Assembly (NCBI RefSeq): GCF_018417535.1 | Contig: NZ_CP070977.1 | Span: 310,001-374,000 of the forward strand | Direction of reading: 5' to 3' | DNA: 64,000 nucleotides | Source: Burkholderia pyrrocinia | GTDB taxonomy: Bacteria > Pseudomonadota > Gammaproteobacteria > Burkholderiales > Burkholderiaceae | Part shown: positions 8,479 to 16,580 of the stretch, piece after piece | Layout of the letters: every line of letters begins with the position of its first letter | Numbering within the stretch: position 1 is the stretch's first letter | Notes under the pieces: generated by a model | Databases searched by the model: none | What the model was told of the DNA's origin: nothing | Seen by the model: only the letters and a program-made list of their open reading frames with translations | Translations under genes and position numbers: made by a program

Positions 8479-9345
8479 ATGACGAATCCGTCCGACGAGC
8501 CGAAGCGGCTCGAATTCGATACGACGCCCGAGCGCACGCCCGGGCGTCTTGCGTTCGACGCGCCGCCCGCGGCCGGTGCGCCGGCTGCACGCGCGCCCGA
8601 CCGGCCGGCGCCGCAGGCGCTCGACTTCGGGCCGGCGGTCGACCAGGCCATGCGCACAGCGCCCGCCGATGCGGTCGGCCGCGCGCTGTTCGGCGAATCG
8701 AACCACCCGCTGCTCGAATCGTGCTTCCGCGCCGCGCAGGCCAGCTTCCCGAATCTCTATCCCGACTACGCGCCGCGCATCGAGCGGCACATCCGGCAAC
8801 TGGTGCCGCTCAAGCTCGCGACGGTCGCGACGATCGGCGACGGCGCGCTGGAGACGGCGGGCAACCTCGTCGAAGCCGTCGCGGCGACGACCCGCGAATT
8901 CAACGAACTCGGCGCGGCCGACATGATGGCCGGCATGCTCGCGCAGGCGACGCGCAAGGCCGGCATGTTCGAACGCTGGTTCGGCGCGGCGTCGGGCCAT
9001 GTCGACTACCGTGCGGCGCTCGGCGCGCTCAAGCAGTCGCTCGGCTTCTTCCCGCGCCGCACCGAGGAGCTTGCCGCGAAGGTCCGCCATGCGGAAGAGA
9101 ACCTCGTGGTCGTACTCGCGGCGCTGAGCGCGGTGGCGGACGTCGTGCGCGTGCCGGACGACGCGGGCGTCGAGCGCACGCTGTTCGACCGCCGCAACAT
9201 CGTCGGGCAGGCCGTCCAGCAGATCCGGATGCAACCCGCGCAACTGCGCGGGCTCGACGAGCGCGTGACCGATCTGCTGTCGCGTGCCGATCACCTGATG
9301 AACGTCGTGCTGCCGGCAGCGCTGGCGGCGCGGCCGCAGCGCTGA
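8479..9345 (+). CDS. Unknown helical protein of the Ter-type cluster
   Basis: A 288-residue soluble protein. An Ala/Pro-rich disordered N-terminus (about residues 1-60) is followed by an all-helical region (about residues 70-285) with no membrane segment. I do not recognise a named domain; the helical part recalls TelA-like proteins only in general character. It follows terD by 51 bases in the same direction, with the same codon use, and most likely belongs to the same stress operon. Start chosen at ATG 8479 because it sits near a GGGCAGG sequence and opens the first conserved-looking segment. Confidence 0.65.
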   Translation: MTNPSDEPKRLEFDTTPERTPGRLAFDAPPAAGAPAARAPDRPAPQALDFGPAVDQAMRTAPADAVGRALFGESNHPLLESCFRAAQASFPNLYPDYAPRIERHIRQLVPLKLATVATIGDGALETAGNLVEAVAATTREFNELGAADMMAGMLAQATRKAGMFERWFGAASGHVDYRAALGALKQSLGFFPRRTEELAAKVRHAEENLVVVLAALSAVADVVRVPDDAGVERTLFDRRNIVGQAVQQIRMQPAQLRGLDERVTDLLSRADHLMNVVLPAALAARPQR

Positions 9346-9481
9346 GAGCACGGCACGACGACCACGTGCGCTGCGGCGCGCGTGGTCGCTGCCCGGGTCA
9401 AGCTTCGTCACGCCGTTTCGCGCGCACTGGCACGAGTCTGCTATCTTCCCGGGCATCTCATCGCTTTCCCGCCGATTCTCC

Positions 9482-10102
9482 ATGACTGACCGCATCGTCG
9501 CCGCGTTCGATTTCGACGGCACCATCACGACTACCGACAGCTTCCGCCACTTCGTCCGCTACGCGGTCGGTACGCCGCGCTTTGCGTGGGCCGGGCTGCG
9601 CGCGCTGCCGTGGATCGCCGCGATGAAGGCCGGGCTGTTGTCGCGCGGCGACGCGAAGGCGAAGTTCGCGTGGTTCGCGTTCGGGCCGATCCGCGAGGAC
9701 GCGCTCGACGTGCTGGCGCGCACGTTCGTCGACACGTATCTGCCGAACTTCGTACGTCCGGAAATGCTCGAGCGCATGCGCGAGCACCAGGCGCGCGGGC
9801 ACGAAGTCGTGCTGGTCAGCGCGTCGCCGTCGCTGTATCTGGAGAAGTGGGCGAAGACGGTCGGCTTCGACACCGTGCTCGCGACGCGGCTCGCGTTCGA
9901 GCGCGGCACATTCGCCGGACGGCTCGACGGCGAGAACTGCTGGGGGCCGCAGAAGGTCGTGCGGCTGCGCGGGTGGTGGGGCAACCGGCCGCCGAAGCAG
10001 TTGTTCGCATACGGCGACAGCCGCGGCGACAAGGAAATGGCCGAACTCGCAAACTGGTCGTGGATCCGCGGCAAGGGAGCGATGCCGCCGATCGGCGACT
10101 GA
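9482..10102 (+). CDS. HAD-IB family hydrolase (phosphatase)
   Basis: A 206-residue haloacid dehalogenase superfamily enzyme. Motif I is FDFDGTITTTD (nucleophile Asp at about residue 10), motif II VLVSASPSLY (about residues 110-119) and motif III/IV YGDSRGDKEM (about residues 176-185). This pattern is that of subfamily IB, which includes phosphoserine phosphatase and phosphoethanolamine/phosphocholine phosphatase-like proteins. Substrate is unknown. It lies 136 bases after the Ter-type cluster and converges on the desaturase gene, so it may be an independent unit. Confidence 0.85.
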   Translation: MTDRIVAAFDFDGTITTTDSFRHFVRYAVGTPRFAWAGLRALPWIAAMKAGLLSRGDAKAKFAWFAFGPIREDALDVLARTFVDTYLPNFVRPEMLERMREHQARGHEVVLVSASPSLYLEKWAKTVGFDTVLATRLAFERGTFAGRLDGENCWGPQKVVRLRGWWGNRPPKQLFAYGDSRGDKEMAELANWSWIRGKGAMPPIGD

Positions 10103-10114
10103 TGGCCGATGATC

Positions 10115-10140
10115 GGGCGGCGCGGCGCAGTGCGCCGCCC
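10115..10140. terminator. Hairpin between convergent HAD and desaturase genes
   Basis: A 9-bp GC stem (GGGCGGCGC at 10115-10123 with GCGCCGCCC at 10132-10140) lies between the two converging stops. It lacks a clear T run on either strand, so it may be only a pause or Rho-assisted stop. Confidence 0.4.
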
Positions 10141-10151
10141 CGGCGCCGGCG

Positions 10152-11261
10152 TTACGCGTCGGCCTGCGCGTGGCGCGCGCTGCGCGACGCACGATACGCG
10201 CCCCAGCGATTCGCACGCGCAAACGTGCCGACGTCGTTGAAGCGCACACCGACTTCGCGCAATGCCGCATGCGCGGTTCGCGCGGTCAGTTGCCGGATAT
10301 AGAACGGGTCGCGCACCACGAAGTGATGGATCGCATGCGTGCTGCCGAAATTGAAGCAGAACAACTGGAACGGCACCATCCACCACGGGTTGAGCACCTG
10401 CGTCTGCTGGATCACGTTGCGCGAATCGATGTCGCCGAAGTAATGCATGTTCGAGCTGACGAAGTTGATGCAGAAGCTGCGCACGAAGTTCGGCCCGAGC
10501 CACACTACCGCGAGAAAATCGACGACGTTCATCGCGCGCTCGACGATCGCCGGCACCGTCACCGCGTAGCCGAACGCATGCAGTGCGAACAGGCCGACGT
10601 GATAGACGATGAACGCGTGCCACAGCGCGTAATACACGTGACCGACCGGCATGTACGACGACACCTGCTCGACGCGCAACTGCATGCGTTCGGCCGGATC
10701 CTGCACCGGCTGCGCGGCCACATACTGCTGCACCTTGCGGCGCATCGCGGCCGGCCGCAGCACGACGGCGAGCATCCCGTCCGCGATCATCAGCAGGCGC
10801 TTCACGCCCCAGCGCTCGCCGTTGGTGATGCCGAATTCCTCGAGATCCGATTCGCCGCCCGACACCTTGTGGTGATGCAGGTGCATGCGCCGCCGCGTCC
10901 ACGGGTTGATCGTGCCGGGCCGCGTGAGCCAGCACAGCGCCATCATCAGGTGATAGGCCCACGGTGTCTTCTTGAAGTACATCAGGTGAATCAGGTCGTG
11001 CTCGAGCTCGTGGATCAGCGACGTGACGAACGCGGCGAGCGGCAGCGCGACGTACCACGCGATCGTGCCGCGCGCATACAGCCACGCGATCGCGAGCATC
11101 GCGGCGACCGACGCGGCCATCACGGTCGCGCCGACCAGGTTCTGGTTGTGGAGCAGCGGAAAGCGCGCGCGGATCGCGTCGCTCGCGGCGTTGACCTCGC
11201 GGCGGACGTACGCGACCTTGTCTGCGTCGTGGCGAAAGACGGTTCGTGCGGGTTGGCTCAT
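10152..11261 (-). CDS. Membrane fatty acid desaturase family protein
   Basis: A 369-residue integral membrane di-iron enzyme. The three histidine boxes are visible: HELEHDLIH (about residues 82-90), HLHHHKVSGG (about residues 120-129) and the C-terminal HAIHHFVV (about residues 313-320). Two hydrophobic pairs lie near residues 48-80 and about 210-250. Such enzymes introduce double bonds or hydroxyls in acyl chains using O2. The start at 11261 (MSQPART) gives the family's usual length. It is transcribed divergently from the AraC-type regulator, whose direct-repeat sites lie in the shared promoter region. Confidence 0.82.
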   Translation of the reverse strand: MSQPARTVFRHDADKVAYVRREVNAASDAIRARFPLLHNQNLVGATVMAASVAAMLAIAWLYARGTIAWYVALPLAAFVTSLIHELEHDLIHLMYFKKTPWAYHLMMALCWLTRPGTINPWTRRRMHLHHHKVSGGESDLEEFGITNGERWGVKRLLMIADGMLAVVLRPAAMRRKVQQYVAAQPVQDPAERMQLRVEQVSSYMPVGHVYYALWHAFIVYHVGLFALHAFGYAVTVPAIVERAMNVVDFLAVVWLGPNFVRSFCINFVSSNMHYFGDIDSRNVIQQTQVLNPWWMVPFQLFCFNFGSTHAIHHFVVRDPFYIRQLTARTAHAALREVGVRFNDVGTFARANRWGAYRASRSARHAQADA

Positions 11262-11357
11262 CGACCGGAATCCGTGCGGAAAGAGTGGGGCGTTATGCCG
11301 ATGTGACAAGCATAGGCGCGCGCCGCACCGCACGCGAGGGCCGCCGGTGCCAATGGT

Positions 11358-11423
11358 GGTGTCATTCCAGGCCACGACGGCCGGCGAGCGGCTAGAGTGC
11401 CGCTGCGGTGTCATTGCGGGCCA
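11358..11423. promoter_or_regulatory. Two direct repeats, candidate AraC-type operator
   Basis: GGTGTCATTCCAGGCCA (11358-11374) and GGTGTCATTGCGGGCCA (11407-11423) match at 15 of 17 positions and are 49 bases apart. They lie between the divergent desaturase and AraC-type genes. AraC-family regulators commonly bind directly repeated half-sites containing a TGTCA core. Confidence 0.5.
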
Positions 11424-11464
11424 GCGACGCTACAATCCGCCGAAACCGCTCTGGAGTCCCCCGC

Positions 11465-12503
11465 ATGGCCCTGTCCGTCCCGGATGCCGCGCGCCAGTTG
11501 AACAAGGCGACGGTGTCGTCCGCGTATGCGCTGTTCATGCTGATGCTGGCCGAGGAGCGCGGCATCGATGGCGGCCGCATTCTCGCCGGCTCGGGCGTCG
11601 AGCGCGAGCGGCTCGCGCAGCCCGATGTGCGCATCACGCCGCTGCAGCAGGCGGCGATCGTGTTCAACCTGCTCGACGCGACGGACGACCCGTCGATCGC
11701 GATCGAGATCGGCCTGCGCAGCAGCCTGACGAAAGCGGGGCTGATCGGCTTCGGGCTGATGAGCTGCGCGACGCTCGGCGAGGCGATCGCGCTCGGCATC
11801 CGCTACCTGCCGACGCGCGTGCCGTTCTTCTCGGTGCGGCTCGCACAGCTCGACGGGATCGTCGACATCGACGTGCTCGAAGCGTTTCCGCTCGGCCGGC
11901 TGCGCCAGTTCGCGGTCGAGAACTTCCTGGTCGAAACGGCGATCCTGTTCAATTCGCTGCTGTATCCGGCGCCGGGACGCACGCTGCAGTCGCGCAGCCG
12001 AGCTGCACTTCGCGTGGCCCGAGCCGCCGTGGTTCGAGCGTTATCGCGCGCGGCTGCCGCGCTGCCATTTCGACGCGAGCGCGAACCGCATCCGCTGCGA
12101 CGCCGAGCTGCTCGACGAGCCGATCGGCACCGCGAACGCGCAGACCGCGCAGATGATCGTCCAGCAATGCGAGGCCGAACTCGCGCGGCTCGGTTATGCG
12201 GAGAGCATCGTCGAGCGCGTGCGCAACCTGCTGATCTGCGGCGATGGCGGTTATCCGTCGGTCGACGACGTCGCGCGCGAGCTGCATGTGTCGGCGCGCA
12301 CGCTCAAGCGTAAGCTCGCCGAGTACGGCGCGACCTATTCGACGCTGCTCGACGAGATCCGGCTGCGCGACGCGCTGCGCCTGCTCGAGGGCACGCGGCT
12401 GCCGGTCGACGAGATCGCGGCGCGCGTCGGTTATACGGACCGCGCCAACTTCACGCGCGCGTTCAAGCGCTGGACGGGCGTCGCGCCGAGCGAGCGGCGC
12501 TGA
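11465..12503 (+). pseudogene. AraC family transcriptional regulator, frameshifted
   Basis: The first 170 or so codons encode an N-terminal arabinose-binding-type effector domain of the OruR/VirS-like AraC subgroup. The frame is then lost. Downstream, a different frame resumes near base 12000 (ELHFAWPEPPWFERYRARLP) and continues through a complete C-terminal AraC DNA-binding domain (DDVARELHVSARTLKRKL ... IAARVGYTDRANFTRAF) to the stop at 12503. Removing one base between about 11970 and 12000 would restore a single 345-residue protein of normal family length. The shift is either a true inactivating mutation or a sequencing error. Codon use is normal on both sides. Confidence 0.8.
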
Positions 12504-12564
12504 ACGCAGGGGCGAACGGGCCTGTGCTGCCGGCCTGCCGGATCCTGCGCGCGGCGTTGTTTCG

Positions 12565-13614
12565 TCAGACGATCGCGACCCAGTTCGCGCCGCGCCCGCC
12601 CGGCGCCCGCGCATGCAGCGACAGCGTGCCGTCGTCCGGCGCGATCGCATAGACCGCCACGTGTTCCGACTGCTCGCCGCACGCGACGAGCCAGCGTCCC
12701 GACGGGTCGATCGCGAAGCCGCGCGGCTGCGTCTCGGTGGCCGTCGCGTGCGCGGGCTCGAACGTACCGTCGGCGGTGCGGCGATAGCAGAGCAACCGGC
12801 TCGACGTGCGTTCGCTGACATACGCGAAGCGCTCGTCGGGCGTCAGGTGCAGGTCGGCGGCCCAGACGGACGGTTCGGCGGGCGCGGGCGGCCGAGCATG
12901 GCCTTGCGCGAGTTCGGCGATGGCCGGGTGGCGCGCGCTGACGTGCGCGTCGCCGAGCCGGCCGGTGTCGAGGGCGCGCGCGAAGGTCGCGAGCGTGGCC
13001 TGGAATTCGCTGACGACGACGAGCGCGCGGCCGTCACGCGCGAATTGCAAGTGGCGCGGGCCGAAGCCGGCCGGCACGCGCGTTTCGCCGTGTTCGAGCG
13101 CACGCAGGCCGGCTGCGTCCTCGACGAGCGCGAAGCTGAACACGCGGTCCGAGCCGAGCGAACTGACGTACGCGAAACGATTGTCCGGCGACACGATCAC
13201 CGCGTGCGCGTTCGCGATGCCGCCGGCCACCTGCAGCGGTGCGCCGTCGCCGTCGCGCACGCGCGCGGCGTCGTAGAGGCTCAGCGAATTCCCGCCGTAC
13301 GACGCGCCGAGCAGCCAGCGGCCGCTGCGGTCGAGCGACAGGTACGCGTGGCTCGCGTCGATCGCCGTCGTGCCGATGCGTGCGAGCGCGCCCGTGGCAG
13401 GGGCGACCCGGAACGCGACGATCGTCGGCTGTTCGCCGCGCGTCGCGACGTAGAGCCGCGCGCGGTCGGCCTGTACGGCGATCGGCATCGCGACGTCGGC
13501 GGCCGGGTAGCGGGCGAGCGGCGCGAGCGTGCCGTCGCCCGTGAGGGAGAACGTGGCGAGATCGCCGTCGGCGGCATTCGAGACGACGACGGTCAGGCGG
13601 TCAGTGTTCGGCAT
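12565..13614 (-). CDS. Lactonase family protein (6-phosphogluconolactonase-like beta-propeller)
   Basis: A 349-residue protein of the YbhE/Pgl-type seven-bladed beta-propeller family. Repeated strands such as RLYVATRG, FAYVSSLGSDRV and RFAYVSERTSSRL mark the blades. NAHAVIVSPDNRF, FGPRHLQFARDG and PRGFAIDPSGRWL carry the conserved His/Arg pattern. No signal peptide is seen, so it is likely cytosolic. The start at 13614 (MPNTDRL) is chosen because upstream codons overlap the MFS gene and are arginine-rich and non-coding in character. It overlaps the MFS stop by 14 bases, indicating one operon. Natural substrate is uncertain, possibly a sugar-acid lactone. Confidence 0.85.
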   Translation of the reverse strand: MPNTDRLTVVVSNAADGDLATFSLTGDGTLAPLARYPAADVAMPIAVQADRARLYVATRGEQPTIVAFRVAPATGALARIGTTAIDASHAYLSLDRSGRWLLGASYGGNSLSLYDAARVRDGDGAPLQVAGGIANAHAVIVSPDNRFAYVSSLGSDRVFSFALVEDAAGLRALEHGETRVPAGFGPRHLQFARDGRALVVVSEFQATLATFARALDTGRLGDAHVSARHPAIAELAQGHARPPAPAEPSVWAADLHLTPDERFAYVSERTSSRLLCYRRTADGTFEPAHATATETQPRGFAIDPSGRWLVACGEQSEHVAVYAIAPDDGTLSLHARAPGGRGANWVAIV

Positions 13615-15013
13615 GGCGGAGCATCGTAGCGTTCGTGAAGGACTCGTCGGCCGGCAGGCCGCGCGGCGGATCGCTGCGCCGGTGCGTGCGCGCGAACAGC
13701 GCGGCGCCCGCGGCGACGAGGGACGCGATCGCGAGCGCATACAGCCCGCCCGTGATCGAACCCGTATGTTGCTTCAGATAGCCGAATGCCGTCGGCGCGA
13801 CGAAGCCGCCGAGGTTGCCGACCGAGTTGATCAGCGCGATCACGGCCGCGGCCACGCGCGTGTCGAGATAGCCTTGCGGGATCGGCCAGAACAGCGACGA
13901 CGCAGCCTTGAAGCCCAGCGCGGCGAAGCAGATCGACGCGAACGACCAGACGGGATCGTGCGACGTCGACGCGAACAACCCGCATGCGGCGAGCACGAGC
14001 GCGAATGCGAGCCAGCGCTGCGGATGCTTCCACTTCGACGACAGCACCGCGAAGCAGTACATCGCGCCGATCGCGATCATCCACGGGATCGTGTTGTACA
14101 GGCCGACCTGGAAATCGGTGAGGCCGCCCATCTTGCGGATGATCGTCGGCAGCCAGAACGTGGCCGCGTAGATCGTCAACTGGATCGAGAAATACAGGAA
14201 GCAGAACAGCATGATCTGCGGATCGCGCAGCAGCGCGGCGGCGCGCACGGGCACGTTCGAGCGCACGTCGCGTGTCGCGCGTTCCGCGTCGAGCGCATTT
14301 TCGAGCGCCGCGCGCTCTTCGGCCGTGAGCCACGTCGCGTCGCGGATGTACGATTTCAGCAGCAGCCAGCTCGCGCCGCACAGCGCGACCGAGAACAGCC
14401 CTTCGATCAGGAACATCCATTGCCAGCCTTCGAGGCCGAAGCCGTGGATCGACAGCAGCGCGCCGGTGACGGGCCCGGACAGCACCGACGCGAACGCGGA
14501 GCCGCCGAGGAAGATCGCCATCGCCTTGCCGCGCTCCTGCGGCGGCAGCCATTGCGACAGGTACAGCACGACGCCGGGGAAGAAGCCGGCCTCGGCCGCG
14601 CCGAGCAGGAAGCGCAGCACATAGAACGACGTGTCGTTCCACACGAACGCCATCGCGGCCGCGACGATGCCCCACGTCGCCATGATCCGCGCGAGCCACA
14701 CGCGTGCGCCGTAGCGCTGCATCAGCAGGTTCGACGGCACTTCGAACAGCGCATAGCCGACGAAGAACAGCCCGGCGCCGAGCCCGTACGCGGCCGCGCC
14801 GATACCGATCGACGCTTCGAGGTGGCGATCGACGAAACCGACGTTCACGCGGTCGATGTAGTTCGCAATGAACATGATTAGCACGAGCGGCAGCACATGC
14901 CACTTCACTTTCGAGACGGCGGACGCGAGCGGGTCGCGGCCTGGCAGGGCGGGCGAGGGCGGGTTCAACGGTGTCTCCGGTCGGGCGGCGGCGGACGGGG
15001 CGGCAGCCCGCAT
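13601..15013 (-). CDS. MFS transporter, anion:cation symporter (ACS) type
   Basis: A 470-residue carrier with 12 predicted transmembrane helices. ACS-family features include IANYIDRVNVGFV in helix 1 (about residues 48-60), the helix 2-3 region around EVPSNLLMQRYGARVWLAR and FLLGAAEAGFFPGVVLYLSQ in helix 4. Members import sugar acids and related organic anions such as glucarate, galactonate or tartrate. The neighbouring lactonase, overlapping at its 3' end, fits uptake and first-step metabolism of a sugar acid or lactone. Two palindromes upstream (15041-15172) may be operator sites. Confidence 0.88.
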   Translation of the reverse strand: MRAAAPSAAARPETPLNPPSPALPGRDPLASAVSKVKWHVLPLVLIMFIANYIDRVNVGFVDRHLEASIGIGAAAYGLGAGLFFVGYALFEVPSNLLMQRYGARVWLARIMATWGIVAAAMAFVWNDTSFYVLRFLLGAAEAGFFPGVVLYLSQWLPPQERGKAMAIFLGGSAFASVLSGPVTGALLSIHGFGLEGWQWMFLIEGLFSVALCGASWLLLKSYIRDATWLTAEERAALENALDAERATRDVRSNVPVRAAALLRDPQIMLFCFLYFSIQLTIYAATFWLPTIIRKMGGLTDFQVGLYNTIPWMIAIGAMYCFAVLSSKWKHPQRWLAFALVLAACGLFASTSHDPVWSFASICFAALGFKAASSLFWPIPQGYLDTRVAAAVIALINSVGNLGGFVAPTAFGYLKQHTGSITGGLYALAIASLVAAGAALFARTHRRSDPPRGLPADESFTNATMLRHAEH

Positions 15014-15040
15014 CGGCGTCGGTGTGGCGGTCTATGTAGT

Positions 15041-15172
15041 ATGTCGTCGTATGACATGGTACGCCTGAGCACCGATGATGGCGTCGCGGGTATACCCGGA
15101 AATTTCCTAAATATTGGAGAATGTCATGAGGCTGGCGGGTTATTCGATCATGTCTGATGACGTATGACGTCA
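15041..15172. promoter_or_regulatory. Two short palindromes upstream of the MFS-lactonase operon
   Basis: ATGTC-N7-GACAT (15041-15057) and TGACG-N5-CGTCA (15158-15172) lie in an AT-richer 250-base gap between the luxR-type gene and the MFS start. They look like dimeric regulator sites, for instance for a GntR-type protein, but no such regulator is adjacent. Seen by eye; significance not tested. Confidence 0.3.
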
Positions 15173-15262
15173 AATGAGATTGCGTCGATCGCCGGGTGCC
15201 CGGTCGCGACCCGCGTCGTGCGTCGGCCGCGCAGGCTCTCCGGCGGCCGCCGTGACGGCCCG

Positions 15263-16450
15263 CTACGCCATCGACACGACGCTGTTGAGCAGCGTCTTGA
15301 CGAGCACGGCCTGTCGCGTCGCGCCCGTTTTCGCGAAGATGCCGCGCAGGTGCGCGCGCGCCGTGTTCTTCGTGATGCCCGTCGCGGCGGCCGCCTCGTC
15401 GAGCGTGAGCCCGTCGACGAGCAGCAGCGCGATTTCGGTCTCCATCGGCGTGAGCCGAAACAGCCGGTGCAGCATGTCGCGCGACGTTTGCGGCGACGAC
15501 GCGGGATCGCGGACGAAGACCGCGACGGCCGGCCGGTGCTGGCGGTCCTCGGCGCCGCGATAGGGCGCGAGCGGGCGCAGCAGCACGCTCAACGGCATCG
15601 CGCCGCCGGGGCGCGACAGCGTGGTGGCTTCGATGCGCGCGAGCGCGCCCGCGCGGAAATGCTCGAGCGCGGCCTGCAGCGCCTTCTGCAGCCGGCGCTC
15701 GTCGAGCGGGCACGACGCGTGGAGCCGCTCCTGGCGCATGCACAGCCCGTCCTGCTGCTCGATCAGCCGCTCGGCGATGCGGTTGCGCTTGATCACGCGG
15801 CCGTCCTCGTCGACGATCGCGGTGCCGACATCGAGCCGGTCGACGGTGCCCGCGTACAGCGCGCGTTCGGCATCGAGCACGTCGAACGCCGCGTGCAGCT
15901 CGACCGCGCGCTGCAGGTGCGGCAGCAGCGTCGCGACCTGTGCGCACTCGGCCGCGTCGAAATCGCGGCCGCCGTGCGCGCGGCTCACGAAGAAAGCGCA
16001 CTCGACGCCGCGTTCGCCGCGCAGGTTCGCGCCGAGGATGTAGCGCAGGTCGAGCGGCTGCAGGTACTGCCGGTAGAAATCGTGTGCGCGCCACGCGGTT
16101 TCGCCGAACAGCCGGTCGGCCGTGAAGACCTGGCCGGGCGGGTGATCGAGAAATGGGCACAGTGCATAGAACTGCTCGCTGTACGACGGCTCGCCGGGCA
16201 GCAGCGGGCCATGCGTCGACGCATTGATGATGAGCCCGTGCCGCGAGCCGCCCGGATTGCGCAGCACGAGCGTCGTGAAGCTCGCGTCGAGCCGCACGCG
16301 GACCGCTTCGAGAAAACCGGCCCACGGGGTCGCTTCCGACGGGCCCTGGTAGACGAGCCCGAGCCACGCGCTGAGTTCGCGTGCCGTCCACGCCGCGTCG
16401 TCGAAACCGTCGTGCGTGGCCGTGTCGCCGGGCGCCAGCGCGATCCGCAT
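15263..16450 (-). CDS. LuxR-type (GerE-domain) transcriptional regulator
   Basis: A 395-residue regulator. The last 65 residues form a GerE-type helix-turn-helix: LTPMETEIALLLVDGLTLDE then AAATGITKNTARAHLRGIF, ending near FAKTGATRQAVLVKTLL. The first 300 residues are a probable sensor region without response-regulator phospho-acceptor motifs or the acyl-homoserine-lactone pocket signature that I can recognise. The start at 16450 follows CCCAGGAGAACACG, a strong ribosome-binding site. It sits directly downstream of cysNC on the same strand. A candidate copy of the operator motif found at the cysD promoter lies 64-83 bases upstream of its start, suggesting it may control the sulfation genes and itself (inference). 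Confidence 0.85.
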   Translation of the reverse strand: MRIALAPGDTATHDGFDDAAWTARELSAWLGLVYQGPSEATPWAGFLEAVRVRLDASFTTLVLRNPGGSRHGLIINASTHGPLLPGEPSYSEQFYALCPFLDHPPGQVFTADRLFGETAWRAHDFYRQYLQPLDLRYILGANLRGERGVECAFFVSRAHGGRDFDAAECAQVATLLPHLQRAVELHAAFDVLDAERALYAGTVDRLDVGTAIVDEDGRVIKRNRIAERLIEQQDGLCMRQERLHASCPLDERRLQKALQAALEHFRAGALARIEATTLSRPGGAMPLSVLLRPLAPYRGAEDRQHRPAVAVFVRDPASSPQTSRDMLHRLFRLTPMETEIALLLVDGLTLDEAAAATGITKNTARAHLRGIFAKTGATRQAVLVKTLLNSVVSMA

Positions 16451-16509
16451 GCTCGTGTTCTCCTGGGTCGGGGTGAAGTGTTCCCGAACCAGCATACCGG
16501 CCGGCCGGC

Positions 16510-16568
16510 GGCCCGCGTCATCCGAACGGAGTAGATGACGCGGGCATGCGGGCAACCGCCGGGTTGCC
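16510..16568. promoter_or_regulatory. Hairpins and candidate operator between cysNC and the LuxR-type gene
   Basis: Two inverted repeats occupy this gap. CCCGCGTCATC (16510-16520) pairs with GATGACGCGGG (16532-16542), and CGGGCAACC (16547-16555) pairs with GGTTGCCCG (16560-16568). The second could terminate cysNC. The first encloses CGTCATCCGAACGGAGTAGA (16514-16533), which resembles the cysD-promoter element at 12 of 20 positions and is placed where an autoregulatory site would be. Confidence 0.4.
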
Positions 16569-16580
16569 CGTACACCGCGC

